DNA of 64,000 nt from Panulirus ornatus (GCF_036320965.1 NC_092271.1:25323536-25387535); one strand, 5' to 3'. Counted from the stretch's first letter, positions 22,945 through 36,923 are shown. Made by a program: numbers and translations. The notes: generated by a model not told the origin, from the letters alone.

Positions 22945-23736
22945 TGGTTTTGAGAGCAAGTCTGAATGGAGATCCTAAAGAAAGTAAGACTACTTTAGAA
23001 ACCTGGAAGTTGACTTAGCAGATGGAACCTTGGGGAGTAAAGTGAGTCATGAAGTAAGAGGGGAAATATATGTTTTGGGATCATTGGGATGTATGAAAGG
23101 TGTTTGCAGTGTATAATAGAGCAAAGATAGGCATCTTTGAAGAGACAGTAGTTCTGAGTGCTTTGTAGATATGAATCTTCGCTCCGAACACTAAAGACTT
23201 GGAAAAGTTGGAGGTGAGATTCCAAAGTAATGTATGACACATGACAGCTAGAGACAGAGTTTGAAATCTGGCCTTTTTTGTCTTTTCTTGGTACTACCTA
23301 GCTGAGGGTGGGAGGGGGGAACGCTATTTCTTGTGTGGCTAGGTAGTGACAGGAATGGATAAAGGCAAGTATGAATAGGCACATGTTTATGTATATGCCT
23401 GTGTATGTATATGTTGATACGTATATGAGGGTGTATAGGCATTTATGTATATATGAGTGGTTGGGCCATTCTTCATCCGTTTTCCTGGCACTACCTTGTT
23501 GAAGCATGGAGTAGTGATACCGTTTCCTGTGGGGATGGGTAGTGCCAGGAATGGATGAAGGCAAGCAATTAATATGTACATCTGTATATATATGTATGTC
23601 TGTATATCTTAATGTACATTTACATGTATGCACTTGTGTGTGTGTGGCCATTGTGTGTATATATGAGTGGATGGTCCATTCTTCGTCTCTTTCCTGGCAC
23701 TACCTCGCTGACTCAGGTAACAGTGATCAATTATGA

Positions 23737-23741
<5 letters not shown>
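22945..23741 (+). mobile_element. Decayed LINE fragment with repeated 3' UTR
   Basis: Around 22960-23030 the order agtctgaatggagat, ttagcagatggaacc matches the RT C-terminal region of the younger copies (LNGEKLEEVKCFRYLGVDLA, ADGT). From about 23230 the 3' UTR words gacagctagagac, tcttttcttggtactacct and gttgggccattcttc appear. That UTR block is present about two to three times before the AT tract. Confidence 0.65.

Positions 23742-23780
<39 letters not shown>
23742..23780. repeat. (AT)n microsatellite
   Basis: AT tract at the 3' end of a decayed LINE. Confidence 0.95.
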
Positions 23781-23782
<2 letters not shown>

Positions 23783-23799
23783 ATGAGGTCAGCTTAGTG

Positions 23800-24720
23800 G
23801 AGTTAAATGCATGATTTGAAGAATAGACAAGTATAAGCTGTTGGGTGACTGAGAAAGTTAGTAATGCAGTGCCAGGGTTTTTGTATGATAACATCTGTAA
23901 CGAGTTGTTTCATTGTGATGAAGTAGGTTTAGAAGGTGATACCTGTGACGTTTGCTAAAGTGTCGTTTGAAGGAGGTAAAGTAATAATAGGATAGTTATT
24001 AGTACGTGGGATGAGGCAAGCATTGGAAGGTGTGATGAAGAAAAGGGAAGTGAAGTGTTTTAGAATTGGATTTGGTATTGTGCGGATGGACATAGCGGAA
24101 GTGGATCATAGGGTGGGGAGGGTGCGAAATTGGTACACTGAAAAGTTTGTGAATGTCCTGAGTTTCGCGACAAGCAAAGGGTAGTCTTTGAATAATATAG
24201 TATTTGTCAACAATGTTGTATGGTGAGAGGTTAGGGTAGGATAGAGTTGTGCGAAAGGAGATTGATGTGTAAGAAAAATGTTTGAGTAAACAATTTAGTA
24301 GATAGCTTGGATAGAAGTAGTAGGGGTGAAATGTTAATGTATTGGAAAGTTATAATAGGCCGTGGGTGAGAGTCAGAAAGGTGTTTGAAATAGGTTTGGC
24401 ATCCTAGAGATCTGATGTGATAAGAAAAGGATTGAAAGAATGTGTCACGGGAATGAGGAATGGGAAGGAAAATGGACACAAATTAGTGTGAAAGATGGTT
24501 GAAAGCAAGTTGATGGGATCGGAAGTAACATGCGTTGAAAGGGAGGCTAGCGATGGAATTGGTGAATTGGAGAGTGGGTAAAGTTGGTTTTGAGTGTCAT
24601 GGGATGAAGTCAGGCGGATTGAGCAAGGTGGGTGGACGTGGAAGAGTTGTGGAGTTTTGTGATATGTTTGTGAACAGTAGATTGGAAGTGAGTGAGATTG
24701 TAATGTGTGGGGTTGGCAGC
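23800..24720 (+). mobile_element. Strongly decayed LINE fragment
   Basis: At about 24050-24260 the sequence gaagtgaagtgttttagaat, gcggaagtggatcataggg and caacaatgttgtatggtg follows the younger copies' RT C-terminal DNA in the same order, with many stops and indels. The right half is less certain. Confidence 0.55.
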
Positions 24721-24731
24721 ATTTAAATCTC

Positions 24732-24990
24732 CTTTTTCCTTGCGTCTACTCCTAGCTAAGCGGGGGAAGCGCTATTCTTGCCTTATCCCTCATTAGCAAG
24801 GTAGTGTTAAGAACAGAGGATTCAGCCGTAGAAGGTATATCCTCACTTTGCCCACCTCTCCGTTCCTTCTTTTGGGAAATTATAAATGGGAGGGGAGGAT
24901 TTCCAGCCCCCTGCTCCCTCCCCTTTTAATCACCTTCTACGGCGCACAGGGAATGGGTGGGAAGTATTCTTTCTCCCCTATTCCCAGGGA
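24732..24990 (-). mobile_element. Short LINE-end repeat, minus strand
   Basis: Reverse-complement copy. From the right it reads the ccctgggaatagg head, the tccccctcccttttaatcac block, cccattccctgtgcgccgta-like sequence and the agcgctattcttgcc end. It is more diverged than the copies at 36.7 and 40.4 kb. Confidence 0.7.
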
Positions 24991-25015
24991 TATATATATA
25001 TATATATATATATAT
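24991..25015. repeat. (AT)n microsatellite
   Basis: AT tract separating a minus short repeat from the plus LINE copy A. Confidence 0.95.
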
Positions 25016-26588
25016 GGTTTCAGAAGTGGTAGAGGATGTGTGGATCAGGTGTTTGCTTTGAAGAATGTATGTGAGAAATATTTGGAAAAGCAAATAGATT
25101 TGTATGTAGCATTTATGGATCTGGAGAAGGCATATGATAGTGTTGATAGAGATGCTCTGTGGAAGGTATTAAGAATATATGGTTTGGGAGGCAAATTGTT
25201 AGAAGTAATGAAAAGTCTTTATCAAGGATGTAAGGCATGTGTACAAGTAGGAAGAGAGGAAAGTGATTGGTTCTCAGTGAATGTTGGTTTGCGGCAGGGG
25301 TGTGTGATGTCTCCATGGTTGCTTAATTTGTTTATGGATGGGATGGTTAGGGAGGTGAATGCAAGAGTTTTGGAAAGAGGGGCAAGTATGCAGTTTGTTG
25401 TGGATGAGAGAGACTGGGAAGTGAGTCAGTTGTTGTTCGCTGATGATACAGCGCTGGTGGCTGATTCGGGTGAGAAACTGCAGAAGCTGGTGACTGAGTT
25501 TGGTAGTGTGAAAGAAGAAAGATATAGTAAATGTAAATAAGGGCAAGGGTTGAGGGACAAGTCAGTTGGGAGGCAAGTTTGAATGGAGAAAAACTGGAGG
25601 AAGTGAAGTGTTTTAGATATCTGGGAGTGGATTTGGCAGTGGATGGAACCATGGAAGCGTAAGTGAATCATACGGTGGGGGGAGGGGGCAAAAGTTGTGG
25701 GAGCATTGAAAAGTGTGTGGAAGTCGAGAACATTATCTTAGAAAGCAAAAATGGGTATGTATGAAGGAATAGTGGGTCCAACAATGTTATATGGTTACTA
25801 GGCATGGGCTATAGATAGAGTTGTGTGGAGGAGGGTGGATGTGCTGGAAATGAGATGTTTGAGGACAATATATGGTGTGAGGTGGTTTTATCAAGTAATG
25901 AAAGGGTAAGAGAGATGTGCGGTGGTAAGAGTGTGGTTAAGAGAGCAGAAGAGGGTGTTTTGAAATGGTTTGGTCACATGGCGAGAATGAGTGAGGAAAG
26001 ATTGACCAAGAGGATATATGTGTCAGAGGTGGAGGAAACGAGAAGTGGGAGACCAAATTGGAGGTGGAAAGATGGAGTAAAAAAGATTTTGAGTGATCGA
26101 GGCCTGAACATGCAGCAGGGTGAAAGGCGTGCAAGGAATAGAGTGAATTGGAATGAAGTGGTATACTGGGGTTGACGTGCTGTCAATGGATTGAACCAGG
26201 GCATGTGGAGCGTCTGGGGTAAACCATGGAAAGTTGTGTGGGGCCTGGATGTGGAAAGGGAGCTGTGATTTCGGTGCATCATACATGAGAGTTAGAGACC
26301 GAGCGTGAACAAATGTGGCCTTTGTTGTCTTTTCCTAACACCACCTCGTGCACATGCAGGGGGAGGGGGCAGTCATTTCATGTTTGGCAGGGTGGCGACG
26401 GGAATGAATAAGGGCAGACAGTAAGAATTATGTACGTGTATATATGTATAAGTGTGTGTGTATATATATATATATATATACTTGATGTATAGGTATGTAT
26501 ATGTGCGTGTTTGGATGTGTATGTGGGTGGGTTGGGCCATTTTTTTTTCGTCTTTCCTTGCGATATATATATATATATATATATATAT
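25016..26588 (+). mobile_element. LINE copy A: 5'-truncated, broken RT
   Basis: Starts inside the RT (GFRSGRGCVDQVFALKNVC) and runs through domains FMDLEKAYDSVDRDALW, GLRQGCVMSPW and LLFADDTALVADS, then a frameshift at about 25,510. The C-terminal part (25825-26175) has GHMARMSEERLTKRIYVSEV and GRPNWRWKDGVKKIL. The 3' UTR ends gggttgggccat at about 26540, then (AT)n. A dead copy of the family at 31.5-46.4 kb. Confidence 0.85.
26459..26588. repeat. Two AT tracts in the 3' UTR and tail of LINE copy A
   Basis: AT runs at 26459-26480 and 26563-26588, the second at the element end. Confidence 0.9.
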
Positions 26589-27099
26589 GGCTGTTGGAGG
26601 TTTGTATGTTCTATGAAGGTGTGCGTTCATATGCACTTTATCCATATATATATATAAACATGAATCACTACATACAATTGCTAAAATGGCTCACCCAGAA
26701 GAGAATAGCTGCATATCCAAACAAGTTTCCAGAACAGAATACCATTATCTCGAGTCTTCAGTCACTCTTTTAATCCTAGACAGACAAAATTTTAGTTCAC
26801 ATCCTCAAGTTACCTTGAATGGATAGCATCTCCCATATAGCAAAATGCCAACCATTCTAGCCATTACATAAAACACAACATTCGTGCCCCATACCAATAG
26901 CTCCAAAAAAAACAATACAAATTAATAGTCCCTCAAGAGCACTAACTAGTAAGATATTAGGATGAAAACATGAATCTCTTGCCATCCTCTTAAAATAATT
27001 CATCCTCCTTACCTTAAATTAATGCTTCACCTGCCTGATCATCCACCCTTCGAAAAGCAAACATAAAGTTGAAAACCACATAAAATTACTGGCAAACAT

Positions 27100-27340
27100 G
27101 TCTTGCTTTCTTGAAAGATAACCCCTCTGTTTCTTGAAGCTTTTCTTCCACATCATATAATTACAAAACCCTCCACAGAACATAACTATCAACTTTATTG
27201 TAAGCTTTCTCCAGATCCTGAGAAATATGTTAAACCCTTCAAATTTTCTGTCCACTTATGTATTGGCCTATGCTTTCAAGCAGCAGATATAAATGCCATA
27301 AGTCACCTACAATTCTAAACATCCTTGAAAAAAAAATCCT
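27100..27340 (-). mobile_element. Possible old RT relic
   Basis: On +, the words ccctccacagaacataactatcaac and gctttctccagatcctgag mirror, with changes, the younger minus-strand copies (ccttccacagagcatctct, gccttctccagatccataaa). These encode the RT AYDRVDR-ALW block. It is decayed and short, so it could be coincidence plus AT richness. Confidence 0.4.
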
Positions 27341-30158
27341 TAAGACAATTTACCTATATAAATTACCAAATTGGGAAAATATCAGAGGCATAAACAGTCC
27401 TCATGTCAACCGCAACTACTCCCGAGTAACAATGAAAAACCCTTGAGCCTCTGTTACCCACAGATAACCATGGAGGAAGAGGTCACAAGCTCCCAGATAG
27501 GCACCACTTTGCTGGGTTACTGAGATCTGCATTGCACAAAGGTTTAAAGGTATATGACATGGTGGTTTCAATGGCTTGTAACCCCTTCAATGCGGCAATC
27601 CAAATATCCAAAGTACACTCTGTTTTGGGATATTATCAATATTCTAAAAATATCACCATAAGTTTGTTATTATGGCTAACTAGAACATAATTTTCTAAAT
27701 AAAATGATATACAACTTAAGCTGGTTAGACTATGTTTATGCAACCTATGTGGCCTTAAACTTATGCTACTCTGCTGTCAGGCATACGAGATTCTCCAGCC
27801 ATATGCAGCAAGATTTGTAACACTTTTATAAGTGGTTTTAGCAGAAATATAATTAGAGGTTTTTAACATTAAAATCTATTGCATTGCAAGTCTGACACAG
27901 CTTCAATACTCAAATACCATGAGGATACATGTCACATACAGGCTTCCTTGACATCACAGACACTGACTAATGTACTGAAAACATATAGGTTTTAGTGTCT
28001 GGAAACAATGAGAGGGCATATGCAACCCTCACAATGAATGGGTCAAGTGCCTCTTTAATATTTGCTCATATTTAAAATTTTTCCTATTCTAAGACCTTTT
28101 AACACTGGCTTGCCTTTACAGGGCTAAGCATGATTAGGTGTTTGATCAAAAGCACAATTTAACAAAGCATTTCTGATCCACTGAAAACAACTGATCTAAA
28201 CATCACAAAGTTTTTCAAACACATCACCAAAAAAGCCATACCTAATAACAACCCAACATACATACAATGCAGGACATACTACCCAGATAAAACTCTGTAT
28301 GTCTGAAAGAGAAGTATACATCAAATTCCTTTGGCCAAAAAGTTTATAAAAATTATATTCTCTATATAAAAAGTTTTAAATATTCACACTGATGCTACTA
28401 CAGTCTAAACTATATCTCCGTTTCCAAAAATTGGATTAATAAGTTTAGCTGCTTTAGTGGATTTCAGAATTAACAAAAATATTTTGGAGGGCAAAATACA
28501 CAAATTTTCCCCATCATTACAAGCACTCTTAACATCTCTACACAGGCAAAACAGGGTCACATATTCAAATTTTCTTAAGCACAGCTATGTACGACAGATT
28601 CTACTACATTTCAATTAACCTGGCATAAAAACAAGAACTGAACTGAAAAACACTATATAAAAAATTCAAAATTATTATGCAAATATCAAAATTAAGTAAA
28701 AAGCATATTATACAAACTCATAACATAAATAACAAACTTGACAAAATATACACCAATCATACTGCTTACGATCTATGAAAGGAATACTAGTTTTTCACAT
28801 ATATACTTCCTGAAAATATGCAAACTAAGTGATAATGACTGATGTTTTGTATGTAACAGATATATCTAGCATGGAAAATCAATAAGCTTATGTCACATTA
28901 TTCAGTTTTGAGACTCGGCAAAAATGGGGGAGATATAACAAAGCAGATACCAATATAACGATGTCTCTAATTTTACAAAACAATGTGACTATCTAAAGTT
29001 TAATATTATCAGCTGTTATATTTACCACTACATAATACCTAGAATTTGGCTATGTTACATAATTAGTTTGGATTTTCATATTTAAATCATATTCACTCCA
29101 GCAGACTCGAATAAGCAGATGAGGAACAAATGAAGGTAGCCATATCAGGTGTTGCCAACAGTTCATACTAAATAATATTTATATAAATAAAATAATTACC
29201 TCCAATCTTCCAAGAATACTATCTGATAATTTCTGCTTTATCCTAAAATTCAGTCTTCACCGTTAACATTCACCTGGCCTTATCCTTGCATGGGTAATTT
29301 GTCTGTAGATGGCTCTTCCCCTCTTCAATTCTTGCCACTCCTTTTAAATCTTAAATTTTGGTTACCACAGGTTCACATATCCTCCTCTCAATCTATAATT
29401 TCTTTATAAACTACTTTCATTTAAATTGCATGGCTATCTGAGTGCCTATAAAACCTGGAACTATAAATATGAGCAACATCTGGAAACAGGCTTCTCTTCA
29501 TAATCAGTCAATCCATAAAACAAGTGATCATATAATTGGTTTTGAATCTAAAGATATTCCTTTTAAAGGTCTTAAAAAGTAATTTAAGCCAAATATTATT
29601 TCTCATGGTATTCTACTATCTGATAAAAATTAAGCAAATTTGAAACTTTAGAATCATTTAGTTTTAATATGTTAAAATATTCTCAAGAAAACTGGGGAAG
29701 ATGTTTACTGAATGGAAAACATTATGTCAATGCATACATTAGTTTCCCCATGTGATAACTTACAAAGTCCAATCATATAATTATACAAAATGCCTAACAA
29801 TAACATGTTACAGACTTTAAGTATATATGATGAAAAGATTCTCTCTCCCAGTGTTAATCTTCCATGCTCTCTAACTGTTTCTAGATAGCCTCAAAAACTT
29901 GTACCAATTTTGAAAAGGGTATACCCATTCTTTGGAATGTATTCATGAAGTAATACTAATTACACCTATATGTCTCAAAAAATTATTTGGAAAGAATATT
30001 CATATCTTCCAATACTCCTACTATAGCTACTATTTTTGCTGTCAATTCTTCGCATATCATCATTATCATTATTTACCATATTTTCCAACATCTTCAATTT
30101 ATTCTCTTTCCTCAAAGCAACGTTCTTTCTTTCAACTCTCACAACAACATTCTTAACC
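27341..30158. other. AT-rich region downstream of the minus-strand gene
   Basis: No convincing gene. It includes the likely 3' UTR of the minus-strand membrane protein at its right end. The first candidate AATAAA on the minus strand is at 30098-30103, 56 bases beyond the stop. Confidence 0.4.
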
Positions 30159-30368
30159 TTAAACACCGGTATCCTCTGTGGTGGCCCCTTCCTTTTTCTT
30201 TTTCTGTTCCTGCTCATTATAGGGGACACACCAGCCATCCTCATTAGTAATAAGGATGGGAATGTGCGTAGCAGGTGCTCCCCCACCTTCACCAGCCTTA
30301 CATTCAGAGTCTGAGGCCAGGTCCCGCCCTGAGCGTTGTCCTCGTTGTCTACCCTGCTCACCTCTCTT
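30159..30368 (-). CDS. Exon 4: end of cytoplasmic tail
   Basis: Acceptor tatcttgcag on minus, TAA at 30161-30159, 69 residues. It begins KRGEQGRQRGQRSGRDLASD and includes HIPILITNEDGWCVPYNE and a Lys run, ending EGATTEDTGV. Phase 0 matches exon 3, but the link spans about 18 kb and rests on phase, orientation and composition only. Confidence 0.65.
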   Translation of the reverse strand, partial: KRGEQGRQRGQRSGRDLASDSECKAGEGGGAPATHIPILITNEDGWCVPYNEQEQKKKKEGATTEDTGV

Positions 30369-33300
30369 CTGCAAGATATGCATAAGTGTCAGCTTTACCA
30401 GGGTAATATTAAAAGGTGTATATATTGGATGGATGGTGAGAAAACAGTAGATATGCTTTAATGCTTGTTAATTAATTCATATAGGTGATAGTTTCAGAGT
30501 TTCATCAAGGAAATAAAAACATTTACAAAAATAATGGTCGATAATTGTTCTCTGAAGTATACACAGCACTTAGTAATCCTGCTCTACAAGAAAATTCTGT
30601 CAGATATTCTCCTTCATAAATACTATTTGCTTTGTTTTTAAATATCAAAACTAATACCAATACTATTATATCCAATACAGAATTGTACACTAACAGGGAA
30701 TCCAAAATTCAATGTTTTTATACTCTTTCAGGCCTTGTGAGACCATCTGCTAACCCATTTTTGTTCATATTTGCCTAGAGACCCACTGAACCATTATTCA
30801 ACTTTCACAGTATTAACTTTCATCATTCACTACAAATAAATAATAATTCATAAAATGCTTAAAAAAGATGAGGCTAAAACTCATGAAAAACTTGCATTCC
30901 AGACCATATTTTTCAGGCCTTAATGTCAAAGCTGTGACCAACAATTATAAAGTAATTTTTCAATCATCTTAGCCCTAAATTTGAATTCATTAAAAATGTA
31001 AATTGGACTCAGAAGACCTGTACAGACCCTGGTTATAATGTTACCATTAACTTGTTCCTATGCCCATGAGTTAAGACTTTACTAAGCCTCTCAGTTCACT
31101 CATACATCCTCAACTAGTATCCAATGTGTTAACAACGCAAAAGGATTTCCATGCTGTAAACACTCCTTACTTTTTTTACACTGCATAACAGGATGCTTTG
31201 TCTACTGACATCTCCTCTATGCTAATTCAACTCAAAAATAATAAAAAAAAAAGCCATCTGAGAGCTCTAAGTACAACAGACTGCATTATTTACAAAGAAA
31301 CAAGTCAGCTCTTCATCATTAAACTCAATCCACGTGGTAACCTGAAATTGCTTCAAAAACAATCTACTGTCAACGAAAAGTTTTTTTTATCATTATTATA
31401 CTTTGTCGCTGTCTCCCACGTTAGCGAGGTAGTGCAAGGAAACAGACAAAAGAATGGCCCAACCCACCCACATACACATGTAAATACATACACATCCTCA
31501 CACGCACATATACATACCAATACATTTCAACGTATCCCTGGGGATAGGGGAGAAAGAGTATTTCCCACGCATTCCTCACGTGTCGTAGAAGGCGACTAAA
31601 GGGGACGGGAGCGGGGGGCCAGAAACCCTCCCCTCCTTGTATTTTAACTTTCTAAAAGGGGAAACAGAAAGAGTCACACGAGGAGTGCTCATCCTCCTCG
31701 AAGGCTCAGATTGGGGTGTCTAAATGTGTGTGGATGTAACCAAGATGAGTAAAAAGGAGAGATAGGTAGTATGTTTGAGGAAAGGAACCTGGATGTTTTG
31801 GCTCTGAGTGAAACGAAGCTCAAGGGTAAAGGGGAAGAGTGGTTTGGGAATGTCTTGGGAGTAAAGTCAGGGGTTAGTGAGAGGACAAGAGCAAGGGAAG
31901 GAGTAACACTACTCCTGATTCAGGAGTTGTGTGATAGAGTGTAAGAAAGTAAATTCTAGATTGATATGGGTAAAACTGAAAGTTGATGGAGAGAGAGGGG
32001 TGATTATTGGTGCATATGCACCTGGGCATGAGAAGAAAGATCATGAGAGGCAAGTGTTTTGGGAGCAGCTGAATGAGTGTGTTAGTGGTTTTGATGCACG
32101 AGACCGGGTTATAGTGATGGGTGATTTGAATGCAAAGGTGAGTAATGTGGCAGTTGAGGGAATAATTGGTATGCATGGAGTGTTCAGTGTTGTAAATGGA
32201 AATGGTGAAGAGCTTGTAGATTTATGTGCTGAAAAAGGACTGGTTATTGGAATATCTGGTTTAAAAAGCGAGATATACATAAGTATACGTATGTAAGTAG
32301 GAGAGATGGCCAAAGAGCGTTATTGGATTACGTGTTAATTGATAGACGCACAAAAGAGAGACTTTTGGATGTTAATGTGCTGAGAGGTGCAACTGGAGGG
32401 ATGTCTGATCATTATCTCGTGGAGGCGAAGGTGAAGATTTGTGGGGGTTTTCAGAAAAGAAGAGAGAATGTTGGGGTGAAGAGAGTGGTGAGAGTAAGTG
32501 AGCTTGGGAAGGAGACTTGTGTGAGGAAGTACCAGGAGAGACTGAGTACAGAATGGAAAAAGGTGAGAACAAAGGAGGTAAGGGGAGTGGGGGAGGAATG
32601 GGATGTATTTAGGAAAGCAGTGATGGCTTGGGCAAAAGATGATTGTGGCATGAGAGGCATGGGAGGTGGGTTGATTAGAAAAGGTAGTGAGTGGTGGGAT
32701 AAAGAAGTGAGATTATTAGTGAAAGAGAAGAGAGAGGCATTTGGACGATTTTTGCAGGGAAAAATGCAAATGAGTGGGAGAGGTATAAAAGAATGAGGCA
32801 GGAGGTCAAGAGAAAGGTGCAAGAGGTGAAAAAGAGGGCAAATGAGAGATGGGGTGAGAGAGTTTCATTAAATTTCAGGGAGAATAAAAAGATGTTTTGG
32901 AAGGATGTAAATAAAGTGCATAAGACAAGGGAGCAAATGGGAACTTCAGTGAAGGGGCTAATGGGGAGGTGATAACAAGTAGTGGTGATGTGAGAAAGAG
33001 ATGGAGTGAGTATTTTGAAGGTTTGTTGAATGTGTTTGATGATAGAGTGGCAGATATAGGGTGTTTTGGTCGAGGTGGTGTGCAAAGTGAGAGGGTTAGG
33101 GAAAATGATTTGGTAAATAGAGAAGAGGTAGTAAAAGCTTTACGGAAGATGAAAGCCGGCAAGGCAGCAGGTTTGGATGGTATTGCAGTGGAATTTATTA
33201 AAAAAGGGGGTGACTGTATTGTTGACTGGTTGGTAAGGTTATTTAATGTATGTATGATTCAAGGTGAGGTGCCTGAGGATTGGCGGAATGCTTGCATAGT

Positions 33301-35061
33301 GCCATTGTACAAAGGCAAATTGGATAAGAGTGAGTGCTCAAATTACAGAGGTATAAGTTTGTTGAGTATTCCTGGTAAATTATATGGGAGGGTATTGATT
33401 GAGAGGGTGAAGGTATGTACAGAGCATCAGATCAGGGAAGAGCAGTGTGGTTTCGGAAGTGGTAGAGGATGTGTGGATCAGGTGTTTGCTTTGAAGAATG
33501 TATGTGAGAAATACTTAGAAAAACAAATGGATTTGTATGTAGCATTTATGGATCAGGAGAAGGCATATGATAGAGTTGATAGAAATGCTCTGTGGGAGGC
33601 AAGTTGTTAGAAGCAGTGAAAAGTTTTTATCGAGGATGTAAGGCATGTGTACGTGTAGGAAGAGAGGAAAGTGATTGGTTCTCAGTGAATGTAGGTTTGT
33701 GGCAGGGGTGTGTGATGTCTCCATGGTTGTTTAATTTGTTTATGGATGGGGTTGTTAGGGAGGTGAATGCAAGAGTTTTGGAAAGAGGGGCAAGTATGCA
33801 GTCTGTTGTGGATGAGAGAGCTTGGGAAGTGAGTCAGTTGTTGTTCGCTGATGATACAGCGCTGGTGGCTGATTCATGTGAGAAACTGCAGAAGCTGGTG
33901 ACTGAGTTTGGTAAAGTGTGTGAAAGAAGAAAGTTAAGAGTAAATGTGAATAAGAGGAAGGTTATTAGGTACAGTAGGGTTGAGGGTCAAGTCAACTGGG
34001 AGGTAAGTTTGAATGGAGAAAAACTGGAGGAAGTAAAGTGTTTTAGATATCTGGGAGTGGATCTGGCAGCGGATGGAACCATGGAAGCGGAAGTGAATCA
34101 TAGGGTGGGGAAGGGGGCGAAAATTCTTGGAGCCTTGAAGAATGTTTGGAAGTCGAGAACATTATCTCAGAAAGCAAAAATGGGTATGTTTGAAGTTATA
34201 GTGGTTCCAACAATGTTATATGGTTGTGAGGCGTGGGCTATGGATAGAGTTGTGCGGAGGAGGGTGGATGTGTTGGAAATGAGATGTTTAAGGACAATAA
34301 GTGGTGTGAGGTGGTTTGATCGAGTAAGTAATGTAAGGGTAAGAGAGATGTTTGGAAATAAAAAGAGTGTGGTTGAGAGAGCAGAAGAGGGTGTTTTGAA
34401 ATGATTTGGTCACATGGAGAGAATGAGTGAGGAAAGATTGACCAAGAGGATATATGTGTCAGAGGTGGAGGGAACGAGGAGAAGTGGGAGACCAAATTGG
34501 AGGTGGAAAGATGGAATGAAAAAGATTTTGAGTGATCGGGGCCTAAACATGCAGGAGGGTGAAAGGTGTGCAAGGAATAGAGTGAATTGGAACGATGTGG
34601 TATACCGGGGTCGACGTGCTGTCAATGGATTGAACCAGGGCATGTGAAGCATCTGGGGTAAACCATGGAAAGTTGTGTGGGGCCTGGATGTGGAAAGGGA
34701 GCTGTGGTTTCGGTGCATTATTACATGACAGCTAGAGACTGAGTGTGAACGAACGGGGCCTTTGGTGTCTTTTCCTAGCGCTACCTCGCACACATGAGGG
34801 GGGAGGGGGATGGTTTTCCATGTGTGGCGAGGTGGCGATGAATAAAGGCAGACAGTGTGAATTGTGTGCATGGGTATATATGTATGTATCTGTGTGTGTA
34901 TATATATATATGTGTACATTGAGATGTATAGGTATGTATATTTGCGTGTGTGGACGTGTGTGTAGATACATGTGTATGGGGGTGGGTTGGGCCATTTCTT
35001 TCGTCTGTTTCCTTGCGCTACCTCGCAAACGCGGGAGACAGCGACAAAGCAAAATAATAAT

Positions 35062-35118
<57 letters not shown>

Positions 35119-36639
35119 TTTATTATACTTTGTCGCTGTCTCCCGTGTTTGCGAGGTAGCGCAAGGAAACAGACGAAAGAAATGGCCCAACCCCCCCCCC
35201 ATACACATGTATATACATACGTCCACACACGCAAATATACATACCTACACAGCTTTCCATGGTTTACCCCAGACGCTTCACATGCCTTGATTCAATCCAC
35301 TGACAGCACGTCAACCCTGGTATACCACATCGCTCCAATTCACTCTATTCCTTGCCCTCCTTTCACCCTCCTGCATGTTCAGGCCCCGATCACACAAAAT
35401 CTTTTTCACTCCATCTTTCCACCTCCAATTTGGTCTCCCTCTTCTCCTCGTTCCCTCCACCTCCGACACATATATCCTCTTGGTCAATCTTTCCTCACTC
35501 ATTCTCTCCATGTGCCCAAACCACTTCAAAACACCCTCTTCTGCTCTCTCAACCACGCTCTTTTTATTTCCACACATCTCTCTTACCCTTACGTTACTCA
35601 CTCGATCAAACCACCTCACACCACACATTGTCCTCAAACATCTCATTTCCAGCACATCCATCCTCCTGCGCACAACTCTATCCATAGCCCACGCCTCGCA
35701 ACCATACAACATTGTTGGAACCACTATTCCTTCAAACATACCCATTTTTGCTTTCCGAGATAATGTTCTCGACTTCCACACATTCTTCAGGGCCCCCAGA
35801 ATTTTCGCCCCCTCCCCCACCCTATGATCCACTTCCGCTTCCATGGTTCCATCCGCTGCCAGATCCACTCCCAGATATCTAAAACACTTCACTTCCTCCA
35901 GTTTTTCTCCATTCAAACTCACCTCCCAATTGACTTGACCCTCAACCCTACTGTACCTAATAACCTTGCTCTTATTCACATTTACTCTTAACTTTCTTCT
36001 TCCACACACTTTACCAAACTCAGTCACCAGCTTCTGCAGTTTCTCACATGAATCAGCCACCAGCGCTGTATCATCAGCGAACAACAACTGACTCACTTCC
36101 CAAGCTCTCTCATCCCCAACAGACTTCATACTTGCCCCTCTTTCCAAAACTCTTGCATTTACCTCCCTAACAACCCCATCCACAAACAAATTAAACAACC
36201 ATGGAGACATCACACACCCCTGCCGCAAACCCACATTCACTGAGAACCAATCACTTTCCTCTCTTCCTACACATACACATGCCTTACATCCTCGATAAAA
36301 ACTTTTCACTGCTTCTAACAACTTTCCTCCCACACCATATATTCTTAATACCTTCCACAGAGCATCTCTATCAACTCTATCATATGCCTTCTCCAGATCC
36401 ATAAATGCTACATACAAATCCATTTGCTTTTCTAAGTATTTCTCACATACATTCTTCAAAGCAAACACCTGATCCACACATCCTCTACCACTTCTGATAC
36501 CACACTGCTCTTCCCCAATCTGATGCTCTGTACATGCCTTCACCCTCTCAATCAATACCCTCCCATATAATTTACCAGGAATACTCAACAAACTTATACC
36601 TCTGTAATTTGAGCACTCACTCACTATATAAATAAATAA

Positions 36640-36700
<61 letters not shown>

Positions 36701-36923
36701 CCCTGGGGATAGGGGAGAAAGAATACTTCCCACGTATTCCCTGCGTGTCGTAGAAGGCGACTAAAAGGGGAGGGAGCGGGGGGCTGGAAATCCTCCCCTC
36801 TACTTTTTTTTAATTTTCCAAAAGAAGGAACAGAGAAGGGGGCCAGGTGAGGATATTCCCTCAGTGGCCCAGTTCTCTGTTCTTAACGCTACCTCGCTAA
36901 CGCGGGAAATGGCGAATAGTTTG

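Noticed and set aside
29975..30361. 128-residue minus ORF overlapping the last exon of the mucin-like gene
   Set aside because: It is in another frame; the 69-codon frame fits the acceptor phase and the preceding exon, and has the better composition.
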